IMG/VR virus record: IMGVR_UViG_3300033004_000004 | Span: 1-45,178 of that record | Length of the DNA stretch: 45,178 bases | From: a virus | Strand: one strand, 5' to 3' | In this document: piece by piece, positions 1 to 7,991 of the stretch | Numbering within the stretch: position 1 is the first letter of the stretch | Layout: each line of letters opens with the position of its first letter | The notes under the pieces: model-generated | What the model was told of the DNA's origin: nothing | The model's input: only the letters and a program-made list of their open reading frames with translations | Databases searched by the model: none | Program-made: the position numbers and the translations under genes

Positions 1-1359
1 GGGCTGCCCATTCGCATCCACCATGCCGGTGTCAAACCGCTTCGTTGCCAGTGCATCCTGAATCCTCGCGTAGGTTCCCACAATTCCAGGCTCCGCAACC
101 GGCTTCAACCCCTTTGCTGCTGCTCGTCCTACTGCTGTGCTCAGCGTCTGCTTCCCAAGAAAAGCCTTGAGATCCTTCATCCCCTGGGTGTTATCAACAG
201 TCTCCCCTGCAGCTTCCTTTCTCTGCACAATCGCATCCCGCTCAGCCAGAGTCTGCTTATACGCCTGCCCACGAGCCTGCAACTCTGCACCATACTTGCT
301 CATCACGGAATTTCTCATATCCGTGCCAATGTCCGACAATTCCCGCACCTGCCCCACATTCTTCAGCTCCGGCTCTGCCATCGCCAGCACTCTGTTGGCC
401 GTTGCGAGCTTACCTCCTGCTGCTTTGTTTAAGGTAGTAGCCCTCGCGGCGGCCTCGGCTCGCATTTTCTCTACCGTGGTCCGGGTCTCGTCCATGTGAC
501 GGATAGCAGCCTCGGCATCGGTTGCCGCGAGCCGAGAAACCTCTCGCCCGGCGGCCTCAATATGCGCCCTCCCCGCAGCTTCCGCAGCCTGCCGATCCAA
601 CTCAACCCCTTGCTGCAGCATGGCGTGCACTGCATTGCGGGGTTGGTTCACATTGTCCAGCTTGCTGAGAGCCGATTTGGCAGCCTCAACAGCCTTCGAC
701 CCTTCCGGCACCTCATTACCCAGAAGTTTTTGGACAAGTTTCCAGGCAACTTTCCCTGCCTTCGGCACGAACTGCTCTACCATCCCCGCGCTCGGGCTGA
801 CAAATCCACCGGCAATCCGAGCAGCTTCTGCTTGCCCCTTCGTCCCTCCAGCGGCCTCAACTAGCTGCCCACCAGCCTCAGACGCCATCCCAGAGACTGC
901 GCCTGTTGCAGCAAGGGCCATCCTCCCGCCCTTCATCGCAGTCCCCGCCTCAATCATGGGCAATCCGATTTCCGGCTGCCCGAGAGCTGTTGCTGCTGCT
1001 CCAAGTCCTTGCAGAATCTCCGGAGACATAGCACCAAGAGCGCCACCCATAAAAGTACTTTGCCCAATGGCGGAAGCAGCACTGCCAAGGGTGGGATGGG
1101 AGGTAGGTTCATCAAGTGCTCCTGGTTTGGTGATCGGAGGGCGCAGGGCTTCAAGGTTGTGCATCACCCGGTCATAGGCAGTGGAAGTGGCAGCAGGAGT
1201 AGTAGCAGGAACAGCTGCTGTTGTGCCTGCATCTTCCTTTGCCGTTCCTGCAGAGAGCTGCTGTTGCAGAATCTGAAATGCCTGCTCCTTTGTAGCCCCC
1301 TCAGGCCCTGTGACCGTATAGTTCCTACCTTCAGGTGAGGTGAAAGTGAAATCCGGCAT
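1..1359 (-). CDS. Large internal virion protein, N-terminal 453 codons (cut by window end)
   Basis: The frame opens at an ATG just after the stop of the preceding gene and runs off the window start without a stop. The N-terminus (MPDFTFTSPEGRNYTVTGPE, then an EQAF...LQQQL segment) resembles the short leader seen on many large internal or ejection proteins of short-tailed phages. It continues with a Gly/Ala-rich hydrophobic stretch (about residues 90-170) and a long Ala/Glu/Lys/Gln-rich helical region. It lies downstream of two other likely internal virion proteins. The missing C-terminal part is the open frame at the other window end: joining the ends with the single terminal G shared gives one frame of about 830 aa. 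A role in DNA ejection or in the inner core is inferred; I see no lysozyme or transglycosylase motif. Confidence 0.75.
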   Translation of the reverse strand, partial: MPDFTFTSPEGRNYTVTGPEGATKEQAFQILQQQLSAGTAKEDAGTTAAVPATTPAATSTAYDRVMHNLEALRPPITKPGALDEPTSHPTLGSAASAIGQSTFMGGALGAMSPEILQGLGAAATALGQPEIGLPMIEAGTAMKGGRMALAATGAVSGMASEAGGQLVEAAGGTKGQAEAARIAGGFVSPSAGMVEQFVPKAGKVAWKLVQKLLGNEVPEGSKAVEAAKSALSKLDNVNQPRNAVHAMLQQGVELDRQAAEAAGRAHIEAAGREVSRLAATDAEAAIRHMDETRTTVEKMRAEAAARATTLNKAAGGKLATANRVLAMAEPELKNVGQVRELSDIGTDMRNSVMSKYGAELQARGQAYKQTLAERDAIVQRKEAAGETVDNTQGMKDLKAFLGKQTLSTAVGRAAAKGLKPVAEPGIVGTYARIQDALATKRFDTGMVDANGQP

Positions 1360-1360
1360 G

Positions 1361-2770
1361 TTAGTGCTCCTGTACCGACCAGCCAGCCGGGAGAGCCGGT
1401 GCGGTCGTGGTTGCCGCTGCAGGTGCGGGTGCTGCTTGCGGCATTGACAAACTGTCCCTCAGCTTCTCATAGCTCCCTTGCAACTTCATCAGCTTCTCCC
1501 GAGCCTTCGGATCTTGTGCTGCCGAGAGGATTTGATCAGGTGTGGGGTATTTCGACAATTGCTGCATGGTCATATCCCACTCAGACTTCATTGCAGGGTC
1601 GCGGGGAGCGGGAGTGTTCTTCATTCTGGTGAGCGTGATCTGGGCACCAGTGGAGAGCTTGTAGGCGGCTTCGAGCCTGGAGTCTCCGGAGGCCGGAATG
1701 ATCTGCTTCTCCAGCTGGTTGATCTGCGCTTGTGTCACACCGCGACCACCTCCGAGGGTTTCCACCCGGCCGATTTGGTTAGCCAGGCCAGCGCCGGAGG
1801 TCTGGAACATCTGCACTTCCTCTGGCGTGAGGTTGTTCGTACCTGTTTTTGCAATGGCTTGCAGTGCAGTATGATCCGTCAGATTCACAAACGGAGACGA
1901 AGTAGTCCCTGCCCCGAAGTGGGACATCTGCTGTAGGTTTCGCAGAGCTTCTGCGCTCGCACCAGCCAGTGCAGTGGTGGTTGCTTGCTGCTGCTTGCCT
2001 CCAATACCTGTTTGCTCCCTTCGGAACTCGAATTCCTTTTCGGATAGCTGCAGGCGCTGGATTTCAATCGAGCGAGTGAGGGCACGGTTAGCAGCAGCAT
2101 CTGCCATTTGCGCTCTGCGATCGGCTCGGCGCTCCTCAAATTCTCGCAGTTGCTGCTGCCGTTGGTCATTATGCTCCTGCGCGCGCTCCAGGAATTCAGC
2201 CTTGGTCTTCGCATCCATCGAGGCGAGCTTCTGCTGGTTGATCCAAGCCTGCCCCTCCGGAGATTTGAGGTTCGCAGGGATAGTTGCCGGGTTCACACCA
2301 GCAGCAATGGCCTTGTCATGCAAGGCTTTGGCATTCTCCGGCGTGGGATTGGTCGCGAACGCATCAGCAGATTGTGCCAAATCCTCCTTCTTGAGCTGCT
2401 GTTGGGCAGACTGATACGCAACCTGCTCCTTACCCTCATCAAGAGACTGCTTTGCGAGCCTCGACATGTTCTCGCTGCCAACCATATCCCCACTCTGCAG
2501 AGCCATCACTGCAGCTTGGTCGAACATCTTTGCGCGGTTGAGGGGATTTGCTGCATCTGCTCCCTGCAGTTGGGTCTGTGAAGCAATCATTTGCCCCAAA
2601 TCCTGGGCAGTTTTGATCTGCTGCTGCTTCTCAGTGAGAGCTATTTGGGCCATTTGTGCTTGAGCTTTATCCAGGTCAGTTTTTGCCTGCTCCTGCTGCA
2701 TCTGCTGGCCGAAAATGATGTTGCGCCCATAGGCTTGACCAAGGCCTTGAAGAAAACCTCCGATTGCCAT
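1361..2770 (-). CDS. Coiled-coil internal virion protein, 469 aa
   Basis: The product is very rich in Gln, Ala, Glu and Lys, with long predicted helices (about residues 20-60 and 120-260, the latter containing runs of Gln and Glu-Arg repeats) and a Pro/Ala-rich C-terminal tail. It starts with a short hydrophobic Gly-rich segment. Composition, size and position between a Gly/Ala-rich protein and the giant end-spanning protein fit the set of internal or ejection proteins in podovirus virions. There are no enzymatic motifs. The assignment rests on composition and gene order only. Confidence 0.6.
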   Translation of the reverse strand: MAIGGFLQGLGQAYGRNIIFGQQMQQEQAKTDLDKAQAQMAQIALTEKQQQIKTAQDLGQMIASQTQLQGADAANPLNRAKMFDQAAVMALQSGDMVGSENMSRLAKQSLDEGKEQVAYQSAQQQLKKEDLAQSADAFATNPTPENAKALHDKAIAAGVNPATIPANLKSPEGQAWINQQKLASMDAKTKAEFLERAQEHNDQRQQQLREFEERRADRRAQMADAAANRALTRSIEIQRLQLSEKEFEFRREQTGIGGKQQQATTTALAGASAEALRNLQQMSHFGAGTTSSPFVNLTDHTALQAIAKTGTNNLTPEEVQMFQTSGAGLANQIGRVETLGGGRGVTQAQINQLEKQIIPASGDSRLEAAYKLSTGAQITLTRMKNTPAPRDPAMKSEWDMTMQQLSKYPTPDQILSAAQDPKAREKLMKLQGSYEKLRDSLSMPQAAPAPAAATTTAPALPAGWSVQEH

Positions 2771-2782
2771 GATGAGTTCTCC

Positions 2783-3412
2783 TTATGTACCGTAGGCCAG
2801 GCCGGAACCCATGCCGTAGGAAATATCAGGTGCGGAATAGGTATTACCACCAACATTGTAGGAGGAAGTGCCTACGCCGGTATTGAAACCAGATGGCATG
2901 GTGAACCCTTGCTGACCACCGCCCATCCAGCCGGAGACAGCATTGTTGAGCGCCCCTCCGACCTGATTCCCAACAGCACTCGCAGCTTGCTGATTGAGCA
3001 GCCCTTGCTGCGCAGTGATCTGCCCTGCAGTTCCTGGTGAGCCAATGTTCGCGCCAGCCAATTGCGCGAGCAGCAGTTCCTGGTTCTGCAGGGCGTTCGA
3101 GGCGTAGTCCTGCCCGAATTTCGTCAGAGCGGTCGCCCGATTGCCGCTGGTCAAGAACCCTTGCGCAGCCATCTGCCCGCTGAGGGCTTTTTGCCCCTGC
3201 TCAAACTGGAACTGATAGCCAGGCTGGCTGGTGATGCTCGAAGGATCACTGATTAGTCTAGACAGCATATCCTGATACTGCCCACGTTGGGAGGCGAACG
3301 GGTCGGCTTGCGCTGCACCTTGAGCAGACGAACTTCCCCCACCAAGAAGAGACGAGGTTGCTGAACTGGCAACACCGCCTGCTACTGCACCTACAACTGC
3401 GCCGAATGGCAT
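2783..3412 (-). CDS. Gly/Ala/Gln-rich internal virion (DNA ejection) protein, 209 aa
   Basis: The N-terminus is a small-residue hydrophobic segment (residues 1-27, Gly/Ala/Val/Ser) that could insert in or cross a membrane. A Gln/Ala-rich middle (residues 35-135) includes YQFQFEQGQKALSGQMAAQG and a SGNRATAL motif, typical of small phage proteins annotated as DNA transfer or internal virion proteins. The C-terminus is Gly/Ser/Tyr-rich and low in complexity. An AGGAGAAC ribosome site precedes the start. Function is inferred from composition and from its place ahead of two larger internal proteins. Confidence 0.6.
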   Translation of the reverse strand: MPFGAVVGAVAGGVASSATSSLLGGGSSSAQGAAQADPFASQRGQYQDMLSRLISDPSSITSQPGYQFQFEQGQKALSGQMAAQGFLTSGNRATALTKFGQDYASNALQNQELLLAQLAGANIGSPGTAGQITAQQGLLNQQAASAVGNQVGGALNNAVSGWMGGGQQGFTMPSGFNTGVGTSSYNVGGNTYSAPDISYGMGSGLAYGT

Positions 3413-3422
3413 GATGTTCTCC

Positions 3423-3974
3423 TCAGGCTCGATGGCCGAAGCGGTTGGTGCGAATGCACATGATCAGGGTGACGCGATCAACAGGGGAGTCATTGACCAC
3501 CCAATGGTTTTCTTGGTTGCGAAACCAATACAGGTCGCCAGGGAGGGTGATTTCGCCACCCTCTTCGAAGAAGAATGCTTGCTGCTCGTGGGCTTCGATC
3601 TGCAGGGCGAACTTGTCGTAGTACTCCGCGTGCCAGCCGAGGTCGCGGTGGGGGTAGACCCGCCCACCTGGGGGAATGCGGGTGATGAGAATCCCGCCGA
3701 GGCGCTCGCCGCGCACTGCTGACATGGTTGCGAATACGTGTTCCTGGATTGCAGGGATGAGTTCATGACCCGGCAGCCACACACTTTCATGAGGCTCGCC
3801 AGAGGTGGACTGCTCTTCATTGTAGCGAACCCAAATATCAGAGACTTCTCGGTGAGGTGAGGTCGGGTTCTCAGTGCGCTTCGTGTTTGCATTCCACAAC
3901 TCAGGGTGTTGACGGAGCTGGAGCTGCAACAAGCTGGTGTTGATCCCACGCGAGAGGATGCGGAGGTTCTGCAT
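3423..3974 (-). CDS. Aspartyl/asparaginyl beta-hydroxylase-like protein, 183 aa
   Basis: The jelly-roll region at about residues 95-180 carries features of the Fe(II)/2-oxoglutarate aspartyl/asparaginyl beta-hydroxylase family: an HRD metal-binding motif in VYPHRDLGW, a distal His in NHWVVNDS, and a following Arg in DRVTLIMCIR that could bind the 2-oxoglutarate carboxylate. It is about the size of a minimal catalytic domain and has no signal peptide. It follows the cupin gene with a 2-base gap, so the two are probably co-translated. Its location inside the virion operon suggests modification of a virion protein or small molecule, but the substrate is unknown. Confidence 0.7.
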   Translation of the reverse strand: MQNLRILSRGINTSLLQLQLRQHPELWNANTKRTENPTSPHREVSDIWVRYNEEQSTSGEPHESVWLPGHELIPAIQEHVFATMSAVRGERLGGILITRIPPGGRVYPHRDLGWHAEYYDKFALQIEAHEQQAFFFEEGGEITLPGDLYWFRNQENHWVVNDSPVDRVTLIMCIRTNRFGHRA

Positions 3975-3976
3975 AG

Positions 3977-4306
3977 TCAGAGCACTCCATCAACGAGGTG
4001 TTCCTCGATGCGGTCGGCATCGGACGGATTGACTTCATCAGGGATTTTGTGCAGGCAGAGCCACACCACATCACGAGTGAGGGCGGTGATGGTGTGTTGC
4101 TTGTGAGCCTTGATGAGAAGAGCAGTGGGGGCGGAGTACTTTTGCACCTTCCCATCGACAGTCACTTCTACGCTCCCACTGGCGAGGTAGGACAAATGAT
4201 CGTAGTTGTGGGAGTGCTGCTCCACGGTTTCACCCGTGAAGGTTGCTCTCCATTCCTTCGCATAGACCCCACCGCCTATGTAGTGCTTCATGCCTTCGAG
4301 GTTCAT
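3977..4306 (-). CDS. Small cupin-domain protein, 109 aa
   Basis: A single conserved cupin barrel: the metal-binding stretch HSHNYDHLSYLASGSVEVTV (about residues 32-51) matches cupin motif 1, and ALLIKAHKQHTITALT (about residues 62-77) matches motif 2 with its His. It is the first gene after palindrome copy 1; the ATG begins 3 bases from the repeat arm, whose GGCGGT on this strand could even serve as part of the ribosome site. Together with the following beta-hydroxylase-like gene it forms a two-gene metabolic insert among structural genes. Enzyme, sensor and binding protein are all possible. Confidence 0.65.
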   Translation of the reverse strand: MNLEGMKHYIGGGVYAKEWRATFTGETVEQHSHNYDHLSYLASGSVEVTVDGKVQKYSAPTALLIKAHKQHTITALTRDVVWLCLHKIPDEVNPSDADRIEEHLVDGVL

Positions 4307-4309
4307 ATA

Positions 4310-4347
4310 TTGACCGCCATTAATAATTATTAATCGCCACTAGAAAT
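4310..4347. repeat. Dispersed 40-bp palindrome, copy 1
   Basis: The left arm TTGACCGC and the core TTAATAATTATTAA are perfect; the right arm is degraded (CGCCACTAGAAATT). It fills the whole 41-base gap between the gp10-like gene and the cupin gene on the minus strand. Confidence 0.9.
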
Positions 4348-5742
4348 TCAACCGTTCAGCACGTCCATATCCAATTTCGTGTCAAACAGCCTCAGCGGAA
4401 CATTATCTGAATGCGTGAGCTTGAATGCTCGCCTGCGGCTCCGCCCGATTCGTTGCAGCATCTTGCGAACACTGCTCAAATCAATTGTTCGGCTCACCGG
4501 GAACGTGCTGTAGTCATCATCAGAGTACGAAATCGTGACGGTTGTGCTGACTGTATCCGCAAACAGGTACATGCCGCTATACCGCTTCCAGTTCTCCGTC
4601 CCGAAATCATAATTCGGCGTCACACACGTAACAGGTATCGCATTCCCCTGATCCTGATACAGCGTTGGATCAACGTAGATTGTATTCCCTGTCACGCGAT
4701 CTTGCAGCAAGTCTTTCCCGTAGAAGGAGAGGTAATTGCGGCCAATGAAGTAGGTCTCGTTGCCACCAATCATGCTCGTCCAAATCGTCCACTTCTTCAG
4801 CCCAATATCAAAGACCAGCGTCACCCCCAGATCCGCGAAGGTGAAGCAAAACAGCACATGCCCAGCAACCTTGACCCCGAAGCTCGACACATCAGCCAAT
4901 GTGGAACGGTTGAGGATCTTTTCGATGAACCCGTCGCTGATGACGGACATTTCCAGCCCGTTGAACATGTTGATGGTGCGACCAAACCGTTTATCTTGAG
5001 CGACGAAGAACGTCAGGTCGGCGTTCTCTAGCTGCCCCAGCCCTGTCGCCAAGCCCGTAGTCCACGAAGCATTCTGCACCGGAGCAAGGGCGATCCCCTG
5101 CCCATTCACCGCAGCCGCTGCATCATAGTACATCTGCGTGCCATGCGAATAGAACGCTACAACATAGTTCAGGTGGCGAATGATCCCCGCCCCCGCCCCC
5201 AGGGTGAAATCTGCTTGAATAAAGTCCAGCGCTGGCCACGTCGTGCCATCCTCCAGTGCGCTCCCTAGAACTTGCCCATCACTCCGCATCACATAGTACA
5301 CACCATCAAGATACACAAACCCTGGAACAGTCGTCGCGGGGTAGTTGGAATCAGTGACTTGAGTGAAGGTGAAGGAGGAGCCGATCCAATGCCATAAGCC
5401 ACTGGCACTCTTGATGAAAGCCTCGCCAGGAGGTACATCATTCAGACAATCATACTGCTGGCCAGGCACTGTCACGCCGGGGATCGAGTACGATGTCCCA
5501 TCAGTCAGTGAATATGCCACATCATTCACAATCGCGTAGGCCACGCCATTCGAATAGAACTGCCCCTGCGGAGTGCCGCTGAAGGTCTTGTACGTACCAG
5601 CTCCAGGGCGTTTCACCATCGCCAGGCCATTCTCTGTTGCCTCGAACAGACCATTCACCACCTTGCTGTCCTTCGTCAGCGTCCCATCTCTGGTCTGAAT
5701 GGTGTGAGCCCACGTCATTGTTTGCTGCTGTTCCATTGTCAT
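4348..5742 (-). CDS. P22 gp10-like tail/DNA-stabilization protein, 464 aa
   Basis: A beta-rich protein with repeated short Gly/Tyr/Thr segments reminiscent of a beta-propeller. Length, the start of the mature region (TRDGTLTKDSKVVNGLFEAT) and the position right after the gp4-like adaptor match the P22 gp10 class of tail hub or packaged-DNA stabilization proteins. The ATG overlaps nothing but sits 2 bases from the preceding stop, with an AGAGGAA ribosome site; a second in-frame ATG lies two codons later. It probably plugs the portal vertex and connects the adaptor to fibres. Family assignment is by general resemblance, not a catalytic motif. Confidence 0.6.
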   Translation of the reverse strand: MTMEQQQTMTWAHTIQTRDGTLTKDSKVVNGLFEATENGLAMVKRPGAGTYKTFSGTPQGQFYSNGVAYAIVNDVAYSLTDGTSYSIPGVTVPGQQYDCLNDVPPGEAFIKSASGLWHWIGSSFTFTQVTDSNYPATTVPGFVYLDGVYYVMRSDGQVLGSALEDGTTWPALDFIQADFTLGAGAGIIRHLNYVVAFYSHGTQMYYDAAAAVNGQGIALAPVQNASWTTGLATGLGQLENADLTFFVAQDKRFGRTINMFNGLEMSVISDGFIEKILNRSTLADVSSFGVKVAGHVLFCFTFADLGVTLVFDIGLKKWTIWTSMIGGNETYFIGRNYLSFYGKDLLQDRVTGNTIYVDPTLYQDQGNAIPVTCVTPNYDFGTENWKRYSGMYLFADTVSTTVTISYSDDDYSTFPVSRTIDLSSVRKMLQRIGRSRRRAFKLTHSDNVPLRLFDTKLDMDVLNG

Positions 5743-5744
5743 GG

Positions 5745-6467
5745 TTACATGTTCCTCTCAGAAGGGGTGAAGAACACGCTCGCCTGCTCCTGCCCAAGAG
5801 GACCGTCCATGAACTTGTCCCGATAGCCGACAGCCTTTTGGTTGACCTCCAGCCGCTCCTCTTTGGGCATACGGTATTCAAGGCTAATCTCATCCAGCAG
5901 GCACCAGATCAGCATCCGGTAGGCTTCCTGCGGGAAGTCAGGGTTATCCGTGGACAGGTTGATGTCCTGGATTTGCCGCTGAATGGTCACATGCAGCTCA
6001 TGCTGATTGTCTGCTGGTACATCATACACCGTCAGAATCCCTCCGGTGAGCTGAGGATCGTAGTAGCACTGGTTCGGCACGCCCTGTGAGTCCTTCCGAC
6101 CGAGAAGATAGTAGTCAAACCGGCTGGTAATCATCATCTGCACGTCATTGCCCGTGCCATTCCCGTTCGTGTCGAGCGACCTGATGAACACGTTCAGGAT
6201 TCTTGGGGGCAATGGCATCCCTGCAATCGTGCTGAGATTGTATTGCGACTGTCCCACAACCGTCGGGATAATCAAATCCTCCAGACACCACAATGGCATC
6301 CCATCCATCGCCATTTCCTTTACCATCACGTTGAAGGCTTCAGAGACATTGTTGATGTCATCCTGCGGGATGGTGTCCCCTGCACCGAAGGCACCTGTCT
6401 TGCGCAACGCAGATGCTACGATCTGGTCGCGGTTCATTGAAAACGTGTACGTACCACTGGTCGCCAT
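5745..6467 (-). CDS. P22 gp4-like tail adaptor (head completion) protein, 240 aa
   Basis: The N-terminus reads MNRDQIVASALRKTGAFGAG a few residues in, followed by conserved-looking helical segments (SEAFNVMVKEMAMDGMPLWC, residues about 42-61) and a beta domain. This pattern (the 'R..I...ALR..G....G' start and the 'W' motif near residue 60) is typical of the gp4 tail accessory family that binds the portal underside in P22-type phages. The C-terminal helix (EERLEVNQKAVGYRDKFMDG) would contact the portal. An AAAGG ribosome site precedes the start. Gene order (adaptor then gp10-like) supports the call. Confidence 0.7.
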   Translation of the reverse strand: MATSGTYTFSMNRDQIVASALRKTGAFGAGDTIPQDDINNVSEAFNVMVKEMAMDGMPLWCLEDLIIPTVVGQSQYNLSTIAGMPLPPRILNVFIRSLDTNGNGTGNDVQMMITSRFDYYLLGRKDSQGVPNQCYYDPQLTGGILTVYDVPADNQHELHVTIQRQIQDINLSTDNPDFPQEAYRMLIWCLLDEISLEYRMPKEERLEVNQKAVGYRDKFMDGPLGQEQASVFFTPSERNM

Positions 6468-6493
6468 GACAGGTGCCTTTCAGTTGTGAGCGG

Positions 6494-6661
6494 TTAATAC
6501 TTCTTCGCGCCCTTGTTGGTCTTTGCTTTCGCAGCGTGGGTCTTTTTGGGGACTGCTGCGTGCATCAATTTGCCCATCTTCGCCATGCCAGCCTTTGCTG
6601 ACACGCCAGACGGGGCTTTGTCATGATGCTTTGCCGTTGCTACTTTTCTGCGTGCCATCAT
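6494..6661 (-). CDS. Small Lys/Ala-rich basic protein, 55 aa
   Basis: Nearly every third residue is Lys, Arg or His (MMARRKVATAKHHDKAPS, ending in AKAKTNKGAKKY). Its ATG overlaps the TGA of the upstream gene as ATGA, with a second ATG immediately after, indicating translational coupling. The composition suggests binding of packaged DNA or a capsid-associated role, as for small basic head proteins, but no family is recognised. A longer in-frame extension upstream is rejected because it would lie entirely within the upstream gene. Confidence 0.65.
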   Translation of the reverse strand: MMARRKVATAKHHDKAPSGVSAKAGMAKMGKLMHAAVPKKTHAAKAKTNKGAKKY

Positions 6662-7077
6662 TGGACTCCAGTATAGATGAGGCCTTCCTTGATGAGTTCC
6701 AGGGTCACGGTGAATACCTGGATGCCAGACTGCCAACCAGTGGTTTGGAGCTTGATCGTGCCGTCAGCAGCGGTTGCATTGTCCGGGATGCCCTTGAAGT
6801 CATCGAAGGACATGCGACCGCGACCAGCAAGAGGCAGCAACGGCTGGTTCGGCGTACCCCCCCAGAACGTCTGCACTTCCAGTTGGTCACTGATGCTGTA
6901 GTCGATATGATTCAGCCTCACTCTCGGGGGTTTGTTCCCACCAGTAATATAAAACAGAGTGGTCGGATCAACCACCGTGGTCAGAGCCTGATCTGAGGTA
7001 TCGAGAACAGCAGTCACCTTGACGATCGCGTTGCGAGGGCCGTCGATGATAAGCTGCGTGGTCAGTTGGTTTGCCAT
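6658..7077 (-). CDS. Head/virion protein of unknown function, 139 aa
   Basis: A predicted beta-rich protein with an NQLTTQLIIDGPRNAIVKVT opening and regularly spaced Val/Thr-rich strands; no enzyme motif. This opening is often seen in small virion proteins encoded near the major capsid gene. It sits between the 263-aa head protein and the small basic protein, whose start overlaps its stop. A decoration or head-completion role is possible; I cannot choose between them. Confidence 0.6.
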   Translation of the reverse strand: MANQLTTQLIIDGPRNAIVKVTAVLDTSDQALTTVVDPTTLFYITGGNKPPRVRLNHIDYSISDQLEVQTFWGGTPNQPLLPLAGRGRMSFDDFKGIPDNATAADGTIKLQTTGWQSGIQVFTVTLELIKEGLIYTGVQ

Positions 7078-7092
7078 CTTGGCCCCCTCAGA

Positions 7093-7884
7093 TTAGCGTT
7101 CGCGAGCGACGGTGAGGTAGTCCACCGTCAGGGTGCGGATAGCTGCCGAGCCGTTGGTGATGCTGACCATCGGTGTGAGCAGGACTTGGGAGACGGTGAG
7201 GCCGGTCGATTGTGATGCGCTCGGATTTGTCGTCAGATCCGTGTACAGTGCTGCCACTCGACCACGAGCCTGGCCTGCTGCTGCATTCGCTGCGCTGATC
7301 GGGTTCCGGCCGGTCGTCGGGTTGAAGAATGCAGCCAGGTTGCCCTGCCAATCGACCATCAGACCGAGTTCGAAGTAGGTGCCCGCCACGACAGCCGACG
7401 CCGTGGGCAATGCCACTGCCGTTTCCACGCTTGCATTGCGTGAACGCAGAGTGATCAGGCCCGTAGTCGGAGCAATCGAGAGAAGAATTCCGTCCGTCAC
7501 GCTGGCGAGGGTCGTCGCGCCCTTCTGAACCAGACCGACAAACGTGGTTGCATTGAGATCGCTCAGCTGGCCGGCGAACTTCACAAACGTTGCTTTGCCT
7601 GCATCGAGCTGGAAGGTCGCATTCTTGAGCTGCATGCCAACGGAATCAGAGGCACCTGCAGAAGTGCTGAGAAGCAGGGCCCCACCGTCAAAATCAGTGA
7701 GAGCCGCTGTGCCAGAGCCGACCACCGTAGTCGTCCAATCACCTGATGCGTAGGTGTCGAAATCATTGTGGTACAGGTGATTCCAAGTCGGATCGTCTGC
7801 GCCAGCAGCTCCCATCGTTTGCCACGGGGCCGCATTGGTCACACCGTTCGGCATGCGAGTGGTGAGGGTATCGAAAACAGACAT
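7093..7884 (-). CDS. Probable capsid decoration or virion surface protein, 263 aa
   Basis: The protein is rich in Thr, Ala, Gly, Ser and Val in alternating strand-like segments, with an early W-NHLYHNDFDTYASGDWTTT segment (about residues 34-53) that looks like the start of a concanavalin-like jelly-roll domain. There is no signal peptide and no catalytic residue cluster. It is separated from the major capsid gene by a strong terminator-like hairpin and is followed by the 139-aa protein. A decoration protein or lectin-like surface module is inferred from composition and location. Confidence 0.55.
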   Translation of the reverse strand: MSVFDTLTTRMPNGVTNAAPWQTMGAAGADDPTWNHLYHNDFDTYASGDWTTTVVGSGTAALTDFDGGALLLSTSAGASDSVGMQLKNATFQLDAGKATFVKFAGQLSDLNATTFVGLVQKGATTLASVTDGILLSIAPTTGLITLRSRNASVETAVALPTASAVVAGTYFELGLMVDWQGNLAAFFNPTTGRNPISAANAAAGQARGRVAALYTDLTTNPSASQSTGLTVSQVLLTPMVSITNGSAAIRTLTVDYLTVARER

Positions 7885-7903
7885 CTTGTTTCTCCAGAAT
7901 TAG

Positions 7904-7955
7904 TACAAAAAGAAAGGTGGAGCATCACCGGGAACACCCAATAATAGCTCCACCT
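7904..7955 (-). terminator. Rho-independent terminator after the major capsid gene
   Basis: Perfect 9-bp inverted repeat AGGTGGAGC / GCTCCACCT (7915-7923 and 7947-7955), followed on the minus strand by TTTCTTTTTG. It lies just downstream of the major capsid stop and could attenuate read-through so that capsid transcripts exceed those of the downstream tail genes. Confidence 0.7.
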
Positions 7956-7991
7956 CAAAGCACCTACAATCATGCAGGCACTTGCCCCTGA

